NCBI RefSeq assembly: GCF_015476655.1
Contig: NZ_JABFHF010000020.1
Location: forward strand, 1 to 64,000
Origin: Aquiflexum lacus
Lineage (GTDB): Bacteria; Bacteroidota; Bacteroidia; Cytophagales; Cyclobacteriaceae
Length of the DNA: 64,000 nt
Direction of reading: 5' to 3'
The translations under genes and the position numbers were made by a program. The stretch's first letter is position 1, and each line of letters opens with the position of its first letter. This document shows positions 26,563 through 33,908 of this stretch, one piece after another. The notes beneath the pieces were generated by a model. The model saw only the letters and a program-made list of their open reading frames with translations, had not been told where the DNA came from and did no database searches.

Positions 26563-27537
26563 ATGGCAAGAATTCTGACAGGTATTCAAAGTTCAGGCAA
26601 ACCTCATTTGGGAAATATCCTTGGTGCCATAGCACCTGCAGTGGAATTAACCAAAAAAGAAGAAAATGAATCATTTATCTTTATTGCGGACCTTCATTCT
26701 TTGACATCTATCAAAGATGGGGAGCAAAGGAAAGAAAATACTTTAGCGGTAGCAGCTGCATGGCTTGCATTTGGATTGGATATTGAGAGAACAGTTTTTT
26801 ACAGACAATCTATGATTCCTGAGGTAACAGAACTAACCTGGTATTTGAGTTGCTTTACCCCCTACCCGATGCTGGCCAATGCCCATAGCTTTAAGGATAA
26901 ATCAGATCGCTTGGCAGATGTCAATGCCGGTCTGTTTATCTATCCTGTTTTAATGGCTTGCGATATTCTATTATATAGTGCTGATATTGTGCCTGTTGGA
27001 AAGGATCAGTTACAGCATCTTGAAATGGCACGAGACATTGCGACCTCATTCAACCATAAGATGGAAGCGGATATTCTGACCATTCCTGAACCAAGGATCT
27101 CTGAATCTGTCATGACCATTCCAGGTACTGATGGCCAAAAAATGAGTAAGTCATACAATAACTATATTGATATTTTCTTACCTGAAAAGGAATTGAAAAA
27201 GAACATCAATAGTATTATTACAGATAGCACACCTTTGGAAGAACCCAAAGATCCTGATACTTGCAATGTCTTCAAGTTGTACTCCCTTGTAGCAAATGAA
27301 CAACAAACTGCACAACTAAGAGCTAAATATCTTGCCGGAAATTTCGGTTATGGTCATGCAAAAAAAGAGTTTATGGACCTCATTCTCGCTAAATATTCCG
27401 AAGAAAGAAAGTTGTACGATCATTTCATGAACAATCCAAAGGAATTGGCAGCAAAACTGGAAGCAGGGGAAGCCCGGGCTAGGGCCATCTCAAAAGATAT
27501 TTTGGGGAAAGTCAGGGGGAAATTGGGGTTCAATTAA
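26563..27537 (+). CDS. trpS: Tryptophanyl-tRNA synthetase
   Basis: 324 residues, typical for bacterial TrpS (about 325-340). Class I signature PHLGNILGA (HIGH box, about 16-24) after GIQSSGK; adenylate region FIADLHSLTS; GKDQLQHLEMARDIA and the KMSKS loop GQKMSKSYNNYI (about 194-205). It charges tRNA-Trp with tryptophan using ATP in the cytosol. Monocistronic, with the REP-like array beginning 14 bp after its stop, so its 3' end may lie within a palindromic repeat. Confidence 0.97.
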   Translation: MARILTGIQSSGKPHLGNILGAIAPAVELTKKEENESFIFIADLHSLTSIKDGEQRKENTLAVAAAWLAFGLDIERTVFYRQSMIPEVTELTWYLSCFTPYPMLANAHSFKDKSDRLADVNAGLFIYPVLMACDILLYSADIVPVGKDQLQHLEMARDIATSFNHKMEADILTIPEPRISESVMTIPGTDGQKMSKSYNNYIDIFLPEKELKKNINSIITDSTPLEEPKDPDTCNVFKLYSLVANEQQTAQLRAKYLAGNFGYGHAKKEFMDLILAKYSEERKLYDHFMNNPKELAAKLEAGEARARAISKDILGKVRGKLGFN

Positions 27538-27550
27538 TTGATTATTCTAG

Positions 27551-28204
27551 CCTTTCAGGGCTAAGAATATAAACCACTGCCTAAATAATATTCAATTACC
27601 TAAATTTAACTCAGAACCAAGGCCTGAAAGGCCTGCATGACAAAGGGATGGGCAGCGCCCATTCTTACAAGGACAACTATTAAACCTTATTCCCGGGCCT
27701 GAAGGGCACGGATATCTAAAACTGTACGGAATCCGGTAAATCTTTATCCCAGCCTTTCAGGCCTGGTAATCTACCTCTTGACCTTTCATTAAACGTTGGG
27801 CTTTACCCAACGCTTTGATATGTCGCCTCCCGATGCTCGGGACAGGCTTTTCAGGGCTAAGAATTTAAACCACTGCCTAAATAATATTCAATTCCCCAAA
27901 TTTAACTCAGAACCAAGGCCTGAAAGGCATTAATAACGAGGGAATGGGCAGCGCCCATTCTTACAAGGACAACTATTAAACCTTATTCCCGGGCCTGAAG
28001 GGCACGGATATTTAAAACTGTACGGAATCCGGTAAATCATTATCCCAGCCTTTCAGGCCTGGTAATCTACCTGTTGAACTTTCATTAAACGTTGGGCTGT
28101 ACCCAACGCTTTGATATCCCGCCCTTTCAGGGCTGAAATAAGAGATAGTTAATTGTAAACCATCCACTTTTTCGATTGACATGAAATCATGGGCCTGAAA
28201 GGCC
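27551..28204. repeat. REP-like palindromic array upstream of the RAYT gene
   Basis: A ~296-bp composite unit starts near 27551, repeats near 27848 and begins a third time near 28123 (this spacing is shorter because one module is missing). Each unit carries several small palindromes in fixed order: cctttcagggct; aaggcctgaaaggc; atgggcagcgcccat; cccgggcctgaagggc; gcctttcaggcctgg; cgttgggct-ttacccaacg; and, in some units, tcccgatgctcggga. The 792 bp between trpS and the transposase contains no gene; this array fills most of it. Confidence 0.92.
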
Positions 28205-28329
28205 TAAATCGAATTTAACCGTTTAATTTCCACTTCAAACTTTCGTTCCCCGTTTTCTTCCATTAATTTCATTTTCAGGTTTTTACTTCTTGAAAAAACC
28301 TTCTTTTAAAACTTTTAAATGAATTAGTT

Positions 28330-28782
28330 ATGGGACAGTCACATGCAAAAAACTATCTGCATATCATTTTCAGCACCAAAAACAGAGAACCATTTATTTT
28401 ACCGGAATATGAAGATGCCCTTTTCCGGTATTTAGGAGGAATATGTAGAAATAATGAATCCCCATCTTTGATAATTGGAGGATATCTGGATCATATTCAT
28501 GTGCTTTGTCTTCTTTCCAAAAAGCTACCACTCATTAAGTTGGTTGAAAATCTCAAAACGGAGTCTTCCAAATGGATGAAAACTCAATCTGATAGCTTAA
28601 AGAAATTTTATTGGCAGGATGGATATGGTGCATTTTCCGTAAGTCCAGCACAGATAGATATAGTGCGGAAATATATTGAATATCAAAAGCAACATCATCA
28701 AAAAAAAACATTCCAAGATGAGTTTAGGGCATTTTTAAAAAAATACAAAGTTGACTATGATGAGAGGTATGTTTGGGATTGA
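28330..28782 (+). CDS. REP-associated tyrosine transposase (RAYT, IS200/Y1 family)
   Basis: 150 residues. A Y1-transposase fold with the start YLHIIFSTKNREPFI, the HUH metal-binding motif DHIHVLCLL (H55, H57), GYGAFSVSPAQID and the catalytic-tyrosine helix VRKYIEYQKQHH (Tyr115 or Tyr118). RAYTs are domesticated relatives of IS200/IS605 TnpA that nick single-stranded hairpins and are linked to REP repeats. The gene lies inside a REP-like array (27551-28204 and 28806-28925), as expected of an autonomous REP system. It appears intact. No IS-type terminal repeats or accessory TnpB are visible. Confidence 0.93.
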   Translation: MGQSHAKNYLHIIFSTKNREPFILPEYEDALFRYLGGICRNNESPSLIIGGYLDHIHVLCLLSKKLPLIKLVENLKTESSKWMKTQSDSLKKFYWQDGYGAFSVSPAQIDIVRKYIEYQKQHHQKKTFQDEFRAFLKKYKVDYDERYVWD

Positions 28783-28805
28783 TGGTTTTTATGTAATTTA
28801 TTTTT

Positions 28806-28925
28806 ATCCCAGCCTTTCAGGCCTGGTAATCTACCTGTTGACCTTTTATTAAACGTCGGGCTGCACCCAACGCTTTGAAATATCACCTCCCGATGCTCGG
28901 GACAGGCTATTCAGGGCTGATAGGT
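28806..28925. repeat. REP-like unit downstream of the RAYT gene
   Basis: Part of the upstream composite unit (modules gcctttcaggcctgg, aaacgtcgggct-gcacccaacg, tcccgatgctcggga, ttcagggctga) in the same orientation, so the transposase is flanked on both sides. Small differences from upstream copies sit in loops and spacers. Confidence 0.9.
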
Positions 28926-29076
28926 GTAAATCTTATGCTAATTACAATACGCCTTTTTTAACTGTATGCAGACCTGTCTAAAGTAAAACAGTTTCACAAG
29001 TTATCAGGAATATTCCAAAAAGAGGGAAAATTGCTGAATACCCTCAATACCCTCAAAAATCAAACAGTATAAAAAC

Positions 29077-29502
29077 CTACCCTCTCGCCACCCAAAGGTC
29101 TTTCATAGACTTCCCGTTGATTCTTAAAACAAACCTTGTAGGATTAGGGATAATGACCAATCTTACATCCATTTTGTCAAACTGCTCTGATTCAATGGGT
29201 ACGCCCTCACTTCCTTTGACTTCATAAGTAACTTTACCAAAAGCATCAGGTTTCATGGGATGGTAGACATTGGCAAGGTAAGCTGAGGGTAAAAGCACCT
29301 CATTGTCAGACTTCAATTGAACATAAATCTTTTCCAAGGCTGACTCCAATTCGTCTCCGAAATCCTCATTGAAGTCATCCTCCAAATCATGAAGTTCTTC
29401 TTCAATATCATCATATGATTCATCTGAATAGGGTATTTGGCTGAGAGCTATTCTTTTTTCAACGATTGTCGTTAGGTCAGCATCAAGTTTTTTGAAATCC
29501 AT
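29077..29502 (-). CDS. Conserved hypothetical acidic protein
   Basis: 141 residues, no signal peptide or membrane segment. The N-terminal half is very acidic (SYDDIEEELHDLEDDFNEDFGDELE, about 28-52 read in part) and probably helical; the C-terminal half is beta-rich (LVIIPNPTRFVLRINGKSMKDLWVA). I do not recognise the family by name, though similar short proteins occur in Cytophagales. Probably cytosolic. It stands alone, with the REP array on one side and a divergent DUF6526 gene on the other. Confidence 0.65.
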   Translation of the reverse strand: MDFKKLDADLTTIVEKRIALSQIPYSDESYDDIEEELHDLEDDFNEDFGDELESALEKIYVQLKSDNEVLLPSAYLANVYHPMKPDAFGKVTYEVKGSEGVPIESEQFDKMDVRLVIIPNPTRFVLRINGKSMKDLWVARG

Positions 29503-29608
29503 GAGTCTTATTTGATTAAAACACGAAGGTATTAATTATGGTCAGGCTTTCCAAAAAGACCAAACCGTAATCTTATTTAAAAAATAATGTCTGAATTCAC
29601 CATCAATT

Positions 29609-29639
29609 TTGATATTTGAAACCTTTAAGGCTAAATTTC
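29609..29639 (+). promoter_or_regulatory. Candidate Bacteroidetes-type promoter for the DUF6526 gene
   Basis: TTG at 29609-29611 and TAAATTTC at 29632-29639 (one mismatch to TAnnTTTG), spaced 20 bp, 32 bp upstream of the start codon. Confidence 0.35.
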
Positions 29640-29670
29640 TGACAAAATCATCTTTTATACTTTATTTGTT

Positions 29671-30105
29671 ATGCAAAATTACAAAAACCACACCCGCTAT
29701 TTTCCCTTACACCATTTTGTAGTGACTCCCTTGACTTTGATCATTATGGCCTGGTCCTTGGTTAACCTTTTTACGGTTTGGGGCACTGAAGAATTATCCC
29801 AAGCATGGTATTTTTTGGCCATAGCATTTGTATTGTTACTCTTACCGGTAATTGCCAGAATATACGCGCTCAAATCCCAGGATAGGATTATTCGATTGGA
29901 AATGAGGCAAAGGTATTTCGAGTTAACTGGTAAATCGTTTTTGAAACTTGAAAATAAACTAAGGCTTTCACAAATCATTGCGTTGAGATTTGCCGGTGAT
30001 GAAGAGTTGTTGCCATTAATGGATAAAGCCATCAAGGATAAATTAAAATCCAAAGAAATCAAAAAATCAATCAAAAACTGGCAGGAGGACACAAGACGTG
30101 TATAA
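29671..30105 (+). CDS. DUF6526-family membrane protein
   Basis: 144 residues. Begins MQNYKNHTRYFPLHHF, a hallmark of this Bacteroidetes family, then two transmembrane helices (about 17-37 and 46-66) and a charged cytoplasmic C-terminal half rich in Lys/Glu (RQRYFELTGKSFLKLENKLRLSQIIALRFAGD). Function unknown. It overlaps the next gene by 8 bp, so translation is likely coupled. Confidence 0.85.
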   Translation: MQNYKNHTRYFPLHHFVVTPLTLIIMAWSLVNLFTVWGTEELSQAWYFLAIAFVLLLLPVIARIYALKSQDRIIRLEMRQRYFELTGKSFLKLENKLRLSQIIALRFAGDEELLPLMDKAIKDKLKSKEIKKSIKNWQEDTRRV

Positions 30106-30505
30106 ATACATTCTATTAATAATAATCGCATTGCCGAGTATGCATGCATCCGCCCAAAATGAAATTGAAATCATTGCTGAGAAATTGGCACAGGAACAAC
30201 TGGATGCTTATAATAATCGGGACATAGAGGCCTTTGTGCTGCCCTATGCAGAAAATGTAAAGGTATTCAATTTCCCCTCTGAGTTGCTCTATGAAGGCCG
30301 GGAAAAAATGTATGATCTGTATGGAAGGATGTTTGCCCGTACCCCGGATCTCTATTGCAAATTGGTCAATAGAATGGTCATGGGCAACACAGTCATCGAC
30401 CAAGAAGAAGTCACCATCACCAAAAATGAACCTCCCATGCGGGCCATCGCCATTTACAAGATAGTAGATGGCAAAATAGCTGAAGTTTATTTTGTGAGGG
30501 AGTGA
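30098..30505 (+). CDS. Secreted NTF2/SnoaL-like domain protein
   Basis: 135 residues from a GTG start at 30098, supported by the Shine-Dalgarno-like gcaggagg at 30080-30087, which is uncommon in Bacteroidetes. Signal peptide about 1-19 (HASAQ); the rest is a nuclear-transport-factor-2-like cone fold: AEKLAQEQLDAYNNRDIEAFVLPYAENVKVFNFP and the closing IYKIVDGKIAEVYFV. SnoaL-like proteins include isomerases and many ligand-binding proteins of unknown role. Overlaps the DUF6526 gene by 8 bp. Confidence 0.85.
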   Translation: MYKYILLIIIALPSMHASAQNEIEIIAEKLAQEQLDAYNNRDIEAFVLPYAENVKVFNFPSELLYEGREKMYDLYGRMFARTPDLYCKLVNRMVMGNTVIDQEEVTITKNEPPMRAIAIYKIVDGKIAEVYFVRE

Positions 30506-30769
30506 AATATGAGGTTTTCCTGACTCTTCCCGAAGCTTCTTGGAGTTGGTGTGAAAGCATTTTTTATCTTTTGTCCTACTATTGGGATCTAGGTGACTTG
30601 CATAAGCACTTGTTTTGGAATACAGAAATGGATTCAAATCTGCAAAGGTTTTTTTTGACATATCCAGTCTCCAACATTTTTAAAATGTTTAGAATAGGGT
30701 ATGACAATTGTTTTCACGCAGTGTCCGTTGCGAATTCGCTGCGAGTGCTGCGTGAAACATTTAACGAGT

Positions 30770-30862
30770 CATTGGTAGTTTTTAAAATTTGGCATTTACA
30801 GAAAGGAAATGACATCAAAGGGGCAGCAGACCTCTCCTTACGTCGAGGTGACAAGGCAAAGT
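30770..30862. repeat. Dispersed composite repeat, copy A
   Basis: Modules: attggtagtt, ggcatttacagaa, gacatc, gcagacctctcct-acgtcgaggtg and acaaggcaaag. Same order and spacing as 30918-31011; partial copies at 20734-20777 (front half) and 47099-47145 (back half). Confidence 0.85.
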
Positions 30863-30917
30863 TTTATTATAGATTTAATGCTATTTGTAGGACTAAACCC
30901 TCGATTTCAAATTCTGT

Positions 30918-31011
30918 CATTGGTAGTTATGAAAATTAGCATTTACAGAAAAGGTTGTGACATCTAGGTGGGCTGCAGACCTCTCCTGACGTCGAGGTGA
31001 CAAGGCAAAGT
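30918..31011. repeat. Dispersed composite repeat, copy B
   Basis: 148 bp downstream of copy A in the same orientation, with about 80 percent of module bases conserved by eye; gcagacctctcct and gtcgaggtgacaaggcaaag are identical. Confidence 0.85.
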
Positions 31012-31167
31012 TAATTTCAATTTTACACATTTTGACAGGTCAATACGTATCAACACGTCCTAAATTAACTTAACACTCTAACTCATTTACCTTCAATACT
31101 CAGCGGTGCTTCAAAGGTCAATCGGACCCAAGTCTCAAGTCTTTTGTCTCACGTCTCATGTCTAAAA

Positions 31168-32520
31168 TTACCAACTCCTCAACCTATCAATACATCCCTG
31201 CATGGCCCTGAATTGATGGTAATTGGCTTTCCAGACATGTCCCTTATCGCCTGTTTTTAATTGCGGCTGCTTGTCCAATCCTCCTGCAAACCAATCGCCA
31301 TGCTCATGATCAATGAGATAATCCTGATTGTATTGCCATAGTGCCTCAAACTTTCCAAAATAATCCCAAGGATCATCCGGAAAAAGTTCTGCCATCATCA
31401 GTAGGGTGTTCATGCCCTCTGACTGCGCCCACCAGTTTTTTGAGTCTTTGATTATTCTTGGCTTTTCTTCTCCGGGAAAATAGTATCCCTCATCAAAAAA
31501 ACCGGCCTTATCCTTGTCCCAACCATGTTCCAAGGCGTGATCCACCATTTTCTTTGCGATGGTCAAAGTGACCTCATCATTTTCCCAACCTAGTACATGA
31601 GAACTTTCCAAAATTAAATAGGCAGTTTCCACATCGTGCCCATAGGACACATGGTCAAGGCTTTTATGTTTCATAATTTCCGCTTCACCTTGATCCTGAA
31701 AGGATACAGGAGTCCAATCAGGCTGTAAAAACAATACCAAGGACCCTTTTTCATTGACAATGGTATCCCTGACCAACAAAAGCATTTCCTCTAAGCGTTC
31801 TTTGAGCAAAGGATCTTTCCAAACTTCGTACAATTCCGTCAAGGCTTCCAACAAATGAATGGAACTGTTCTGATCCTTATATCCCAAATCCGAGGTGGAG
31901 GGGGTATCAGCAGGCCGGATAATGGGAGTACCGTCTTGGGCAAGATGCTGAAAATAACCTTTATGTACCGGGTCATGGCTTTTTTCTTCCAACCAATGAA
32001 AAGCCTTGATAACCAGGTCAAGACCAGCAGAATCTCCCGTTGCTCCGAAATAAGCAGCAAGCGCATATATACCAAAACTATTGCCATAGGCAGTTTTAAA
32101 GGGAGACTTTTCCAATAAAGGTTGACCTGACCTACTGACCAATTGGTAAAAACCACCGTGTTCATGGTCCCACATTTTATCCCTCAAAAATTCAAATCCA
32201 TGTTTTGCTCCTTCCTTATAATGGGCTTCTTCTGGATACCTTTTGGCAGCTTTGGAGTTGGACCAAAGGTGACGTGCCTGGGTGACTATCATCTTTTCCT
32301 GACTGTTGTCCTTGATCTGAAAATCAGGGGTAAAATTGCTGAAATAGCCTCCTGAATCCAGGTCAATGGCTTTGGGATACCAAGTTCCCAAAAGGTTCTC
32401 TTTTAGGGATTTTTCCATTTGGTCGGCAATCTCAGCATAATTGATTGTTGACACCTCCTTTTCTTGACAAGACAGGAATGATAAAAGGAATGATGAAAGC
32501 AAAATTGTTTTTAAATTCAT
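31168..32520 (-). CDS. AGE-family sugar 2-epimerase, predicted lipoprotein
   Basis: 450 residues. N-terminal hydrophobic segment with lipobox FLSC (Cys18), so an envelope lipoprotein. The body is an (alpha/alpha)6 barrel of the N-acylglucosamine 2-epimerase/cellobiose 2-epimerase type: QARHLWSNSKAAKRYP, MWDHEHGGFYQLVS, KTAYGNSFGIYALAAY, NSSIHLLEALTELYEVW, HVSYGHDVETAYLILES and the C-terminal GHVWKANYHQFRAMQ, which supply the family's catalytic histidines. Cellobiose or mannose epimerisation is plausible; substrate not determined. Family members are usually cytosolic, so a lipidated periplasmic version is unusual. Monocistronic. Confidence 0.9.
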   Translation of the reverse strand: MNLKTILLSSFLLSFLSCQEKEVSTINYAEIADQMEKSLKENLLGTWYPKAIDLDSGGYFSNFTPDFQIKDNSQEKMIVTQARHLWSNSKAAKRYPEEAHYKEGAKHGFEFLRDKMWDHEHGGFYQLVSRSGQPLLEKSPFKTAYGNSFGIYALAAYFGATGDSAGLDLVIKAFHWLEEKSHDPVHKGYFQHLAQDGTPIIRPADTPSTSDLGYKDQNSSIHLLEALTELYEVWKDPLLKERLEEMLLLVRDTIVNEKGSLVLFLQPDWTPVSFQDQGEAEIMKHKSLDHVSYGHDVETAYLILESSHVLGWENDEVTLTIAKKMVDHALEHGWDKDKAGFFDEGYYFPGEEKPRIIKDSKNWWAQSEGMNTLLMMAELFPDDPWDYFGKFEALWQYNQDYLIDHEHGDWFAGGLDKQPQLKTGDKGHVWKANYHQFRAMQGCIDRLRSW

Positions 32521-32700
32521 AGGTTAAGAATTTTGGGTCAGCTTAAATTTAGCAGAAAAATAAATCAGAAGTTTACCTTTAATAAAAATTATCAGACTAT
32601 ATTGTTAGGCAAATTTATAATTAGAATATGTCCACAATTACATTTATCCTTGGGACACTTTTCAACCAACTCTCGTCTCCTCATAATTGAAGAAATTATT

Positions 32701-33315
32701 ATGAATAAAAAAACTTCACTTTTAACAATAGTCTTTTCTTTATTGGCTTTTTCACAAATCTACGGGCAGGTCGGATTGATGGTGGGACCAAATTATTCAA
32801 ATGTCAGGCACAATGGCATTCTTGAAAATTCCAGAGGGAAATTAAATTTTCACTATGGGGTCATTTTGGCTTTCCATCCTTTTGCCAACACGCCTGAACT
32901 CAGTTTCAAGACTGACCTGATGGTACTCACCAAAGGCTACCAACAAAACCTTTCAGGTGAAGATTTTAATCTCAACCTCAGTTTCTTATCATTTGCACCT
33001 ATGGTTCGATATGAACTATCAGAAGGATTCCATGTTCATACCGGAATTGAATTGAATATACTCGCAGGTTCAAATGTAAACGAAGGATTGCAGACTTATC
33101 GAAATTCCGAAAGGGCAGTTTTTCTCGGTTTAGATCTGTTTTCAGATAAATTCCTCTCCATATTCACCCGGGCATCCTTTGGACTAAGTCCTATGTTGGA
33201 TTATTATGAGATCCATCCCATCGATGGGATCCAAGGTCAATTGCGGGACATTTATACTACAACTGTACTTATCGGCATCCAATTAAATATTTACAATGAA
33301 AAAATCAGGTTTTAA
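32701..33315 (+). CDS. PorT-like outer membrane beta-barrel protein
   Basis: 204 residues from the ATG at 32701 (MNKKTSLLTIVFSLLAFSQ), chosen because it starts a signal peptide (cleavage near YGQ); the open frame extends upstream to 32533 without export features. The mature part opens with VGLMVGPNYSNVRHNG, a pattern of PorT/OmpW-like barrels, and continues as amphipathic strands. Probably an 8-strand outer membrane barrel. The stop overlaps the next gene by 20 bp, so the pair is probably functionally linked. Confidence 0.75.
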   Translation: MNKKTSLLTIVFSLLAFSQIYGQVGLMVGPNYSNVRHNGILENSRGKLNFHYGVILAFHPFANTPELSFKTDLMVLTKGYQQNLSGEDFNLNLSFLSFAPMVRYELSEGFHVHTGIELNILAGSNVNEGLQTYRNSERAVFLGLDLFSDKFLSIFTRASFGLSPMLDYYEIHPIDGIQGQLRDIYTTTVLIGIQLNIYNEKIRF

Positions 33316-33856
33316 AATGGTATTAAATACCAGCTTGATGGTGTTTATGTTGGTGTCCTGCGAAACATTTGTTCCGGATCCGATCGACCCCAGATTGCCT
33401 ATCTATTCTGAAATCGGTAGAAATATAGCAGGTGTAAAGGTCGGAAATCAGTTTTTTAATAATGACATAAGACCTTTGTATTTATTTTGCTGTGCAAGTG
33501 AACGACAATACTTTGATGAAAATCATACCCAGTTGGTATTAGATATCAATGTCTGGAATCAAAGTCAAAATCTAAGGTTCGTTTTTGAACTGAATGGGCT
33601 TACGGATGAGGATTGGGATGACATGGAAAAGGGATTTGGCAAAAAATTCGTTTTTAATGAAACAAACAAAGTCACTTTATCAGAATTGGAAAAAGAGGAT
33701 TTCGTTTCCGTTCCCTTCGAAGGTCAGATCACTGTCAAGTTGCTTAAGAATGAAAAGATTGTTTCCGGCACATTTGGTTTTAAAGCCAGAGATTCTTCAG
33801 ATAGAGAAATCTTGGTTACTTTCGGAAGGTATGATTATAGCTATTACAGCTTTTGA
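33296..33856 (+). CDS. Small lipoprotein of unknown function
   Basis: 186 residues. Lipobox LVSC (about Cys22) after a short hydrophobic segment; the mature part is beta-rich and contains an odd LFCCAS dicysteine near residue 65. I do not recognise a family. The 20-bp overlap with the upstream barrel gene indicates co-translation; a lipoprotein partner docking on the barrel is a reasonable guess. No obvious terminator in the 52 bp before the convergent GMC gene. Confidence 0.7.
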   Translation: MKKSGFKMVLNTSLMVFMLVSCETFVPDPIDPRLPIYSEIGRNIAGVKVGNQFFNNDIRPLYLFCCASERQYFDENHTQLVLDINVWNQSQNLRFVFELNGLTDEDWDDMEKGFGKKFVFNETNKVTLSELEKEDFVSVPFEGQITVKLLKNEKIVSGTFGFKARDSSDREILVTFGRYDYSYYSF

Positions 33857-33908
33857 AAAACTTCCAATTTTGATCATATAATGCTTTCCTATAATACTGA
33901 AAGTTAAT

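Larger units (their letters stand above)
30506..31167. other. Gene-free stretch of 662 bp with tandem dispersed repeats and a strong hairpin
   Basis: Includes a perfect 10-bp stem TTTCACGCAG (30712-30721) / CTGCGTGAAA (30748-30757) enclosing a smaller palindrome gcgaattcgc, two copies of a composite repeat (30770-30862 and 30918-31011), and a low-complexity tail of caagtctcaagtcttttgtctc words (about 31130-31160). A plus-strand frame of 145 codons at 30502-30939 runs straight through these repeats and is not protein-like. Confidence 0.7.

Noticed and set aside
27551-28204. Repeat array considered as a CRISPR
   Set aside because: Units are ~296 bp composites of several palindromes with no constant-length unique spacers, and there are no cas genes. 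The adjacent RAYT explains it better.
30502-30939. A 145-codon plus-strand frame
   Set aside because: It runs through a dispersed repeat and a hairpin, overlaps the end of the NTF2-like gene and has no recognisable protein features.
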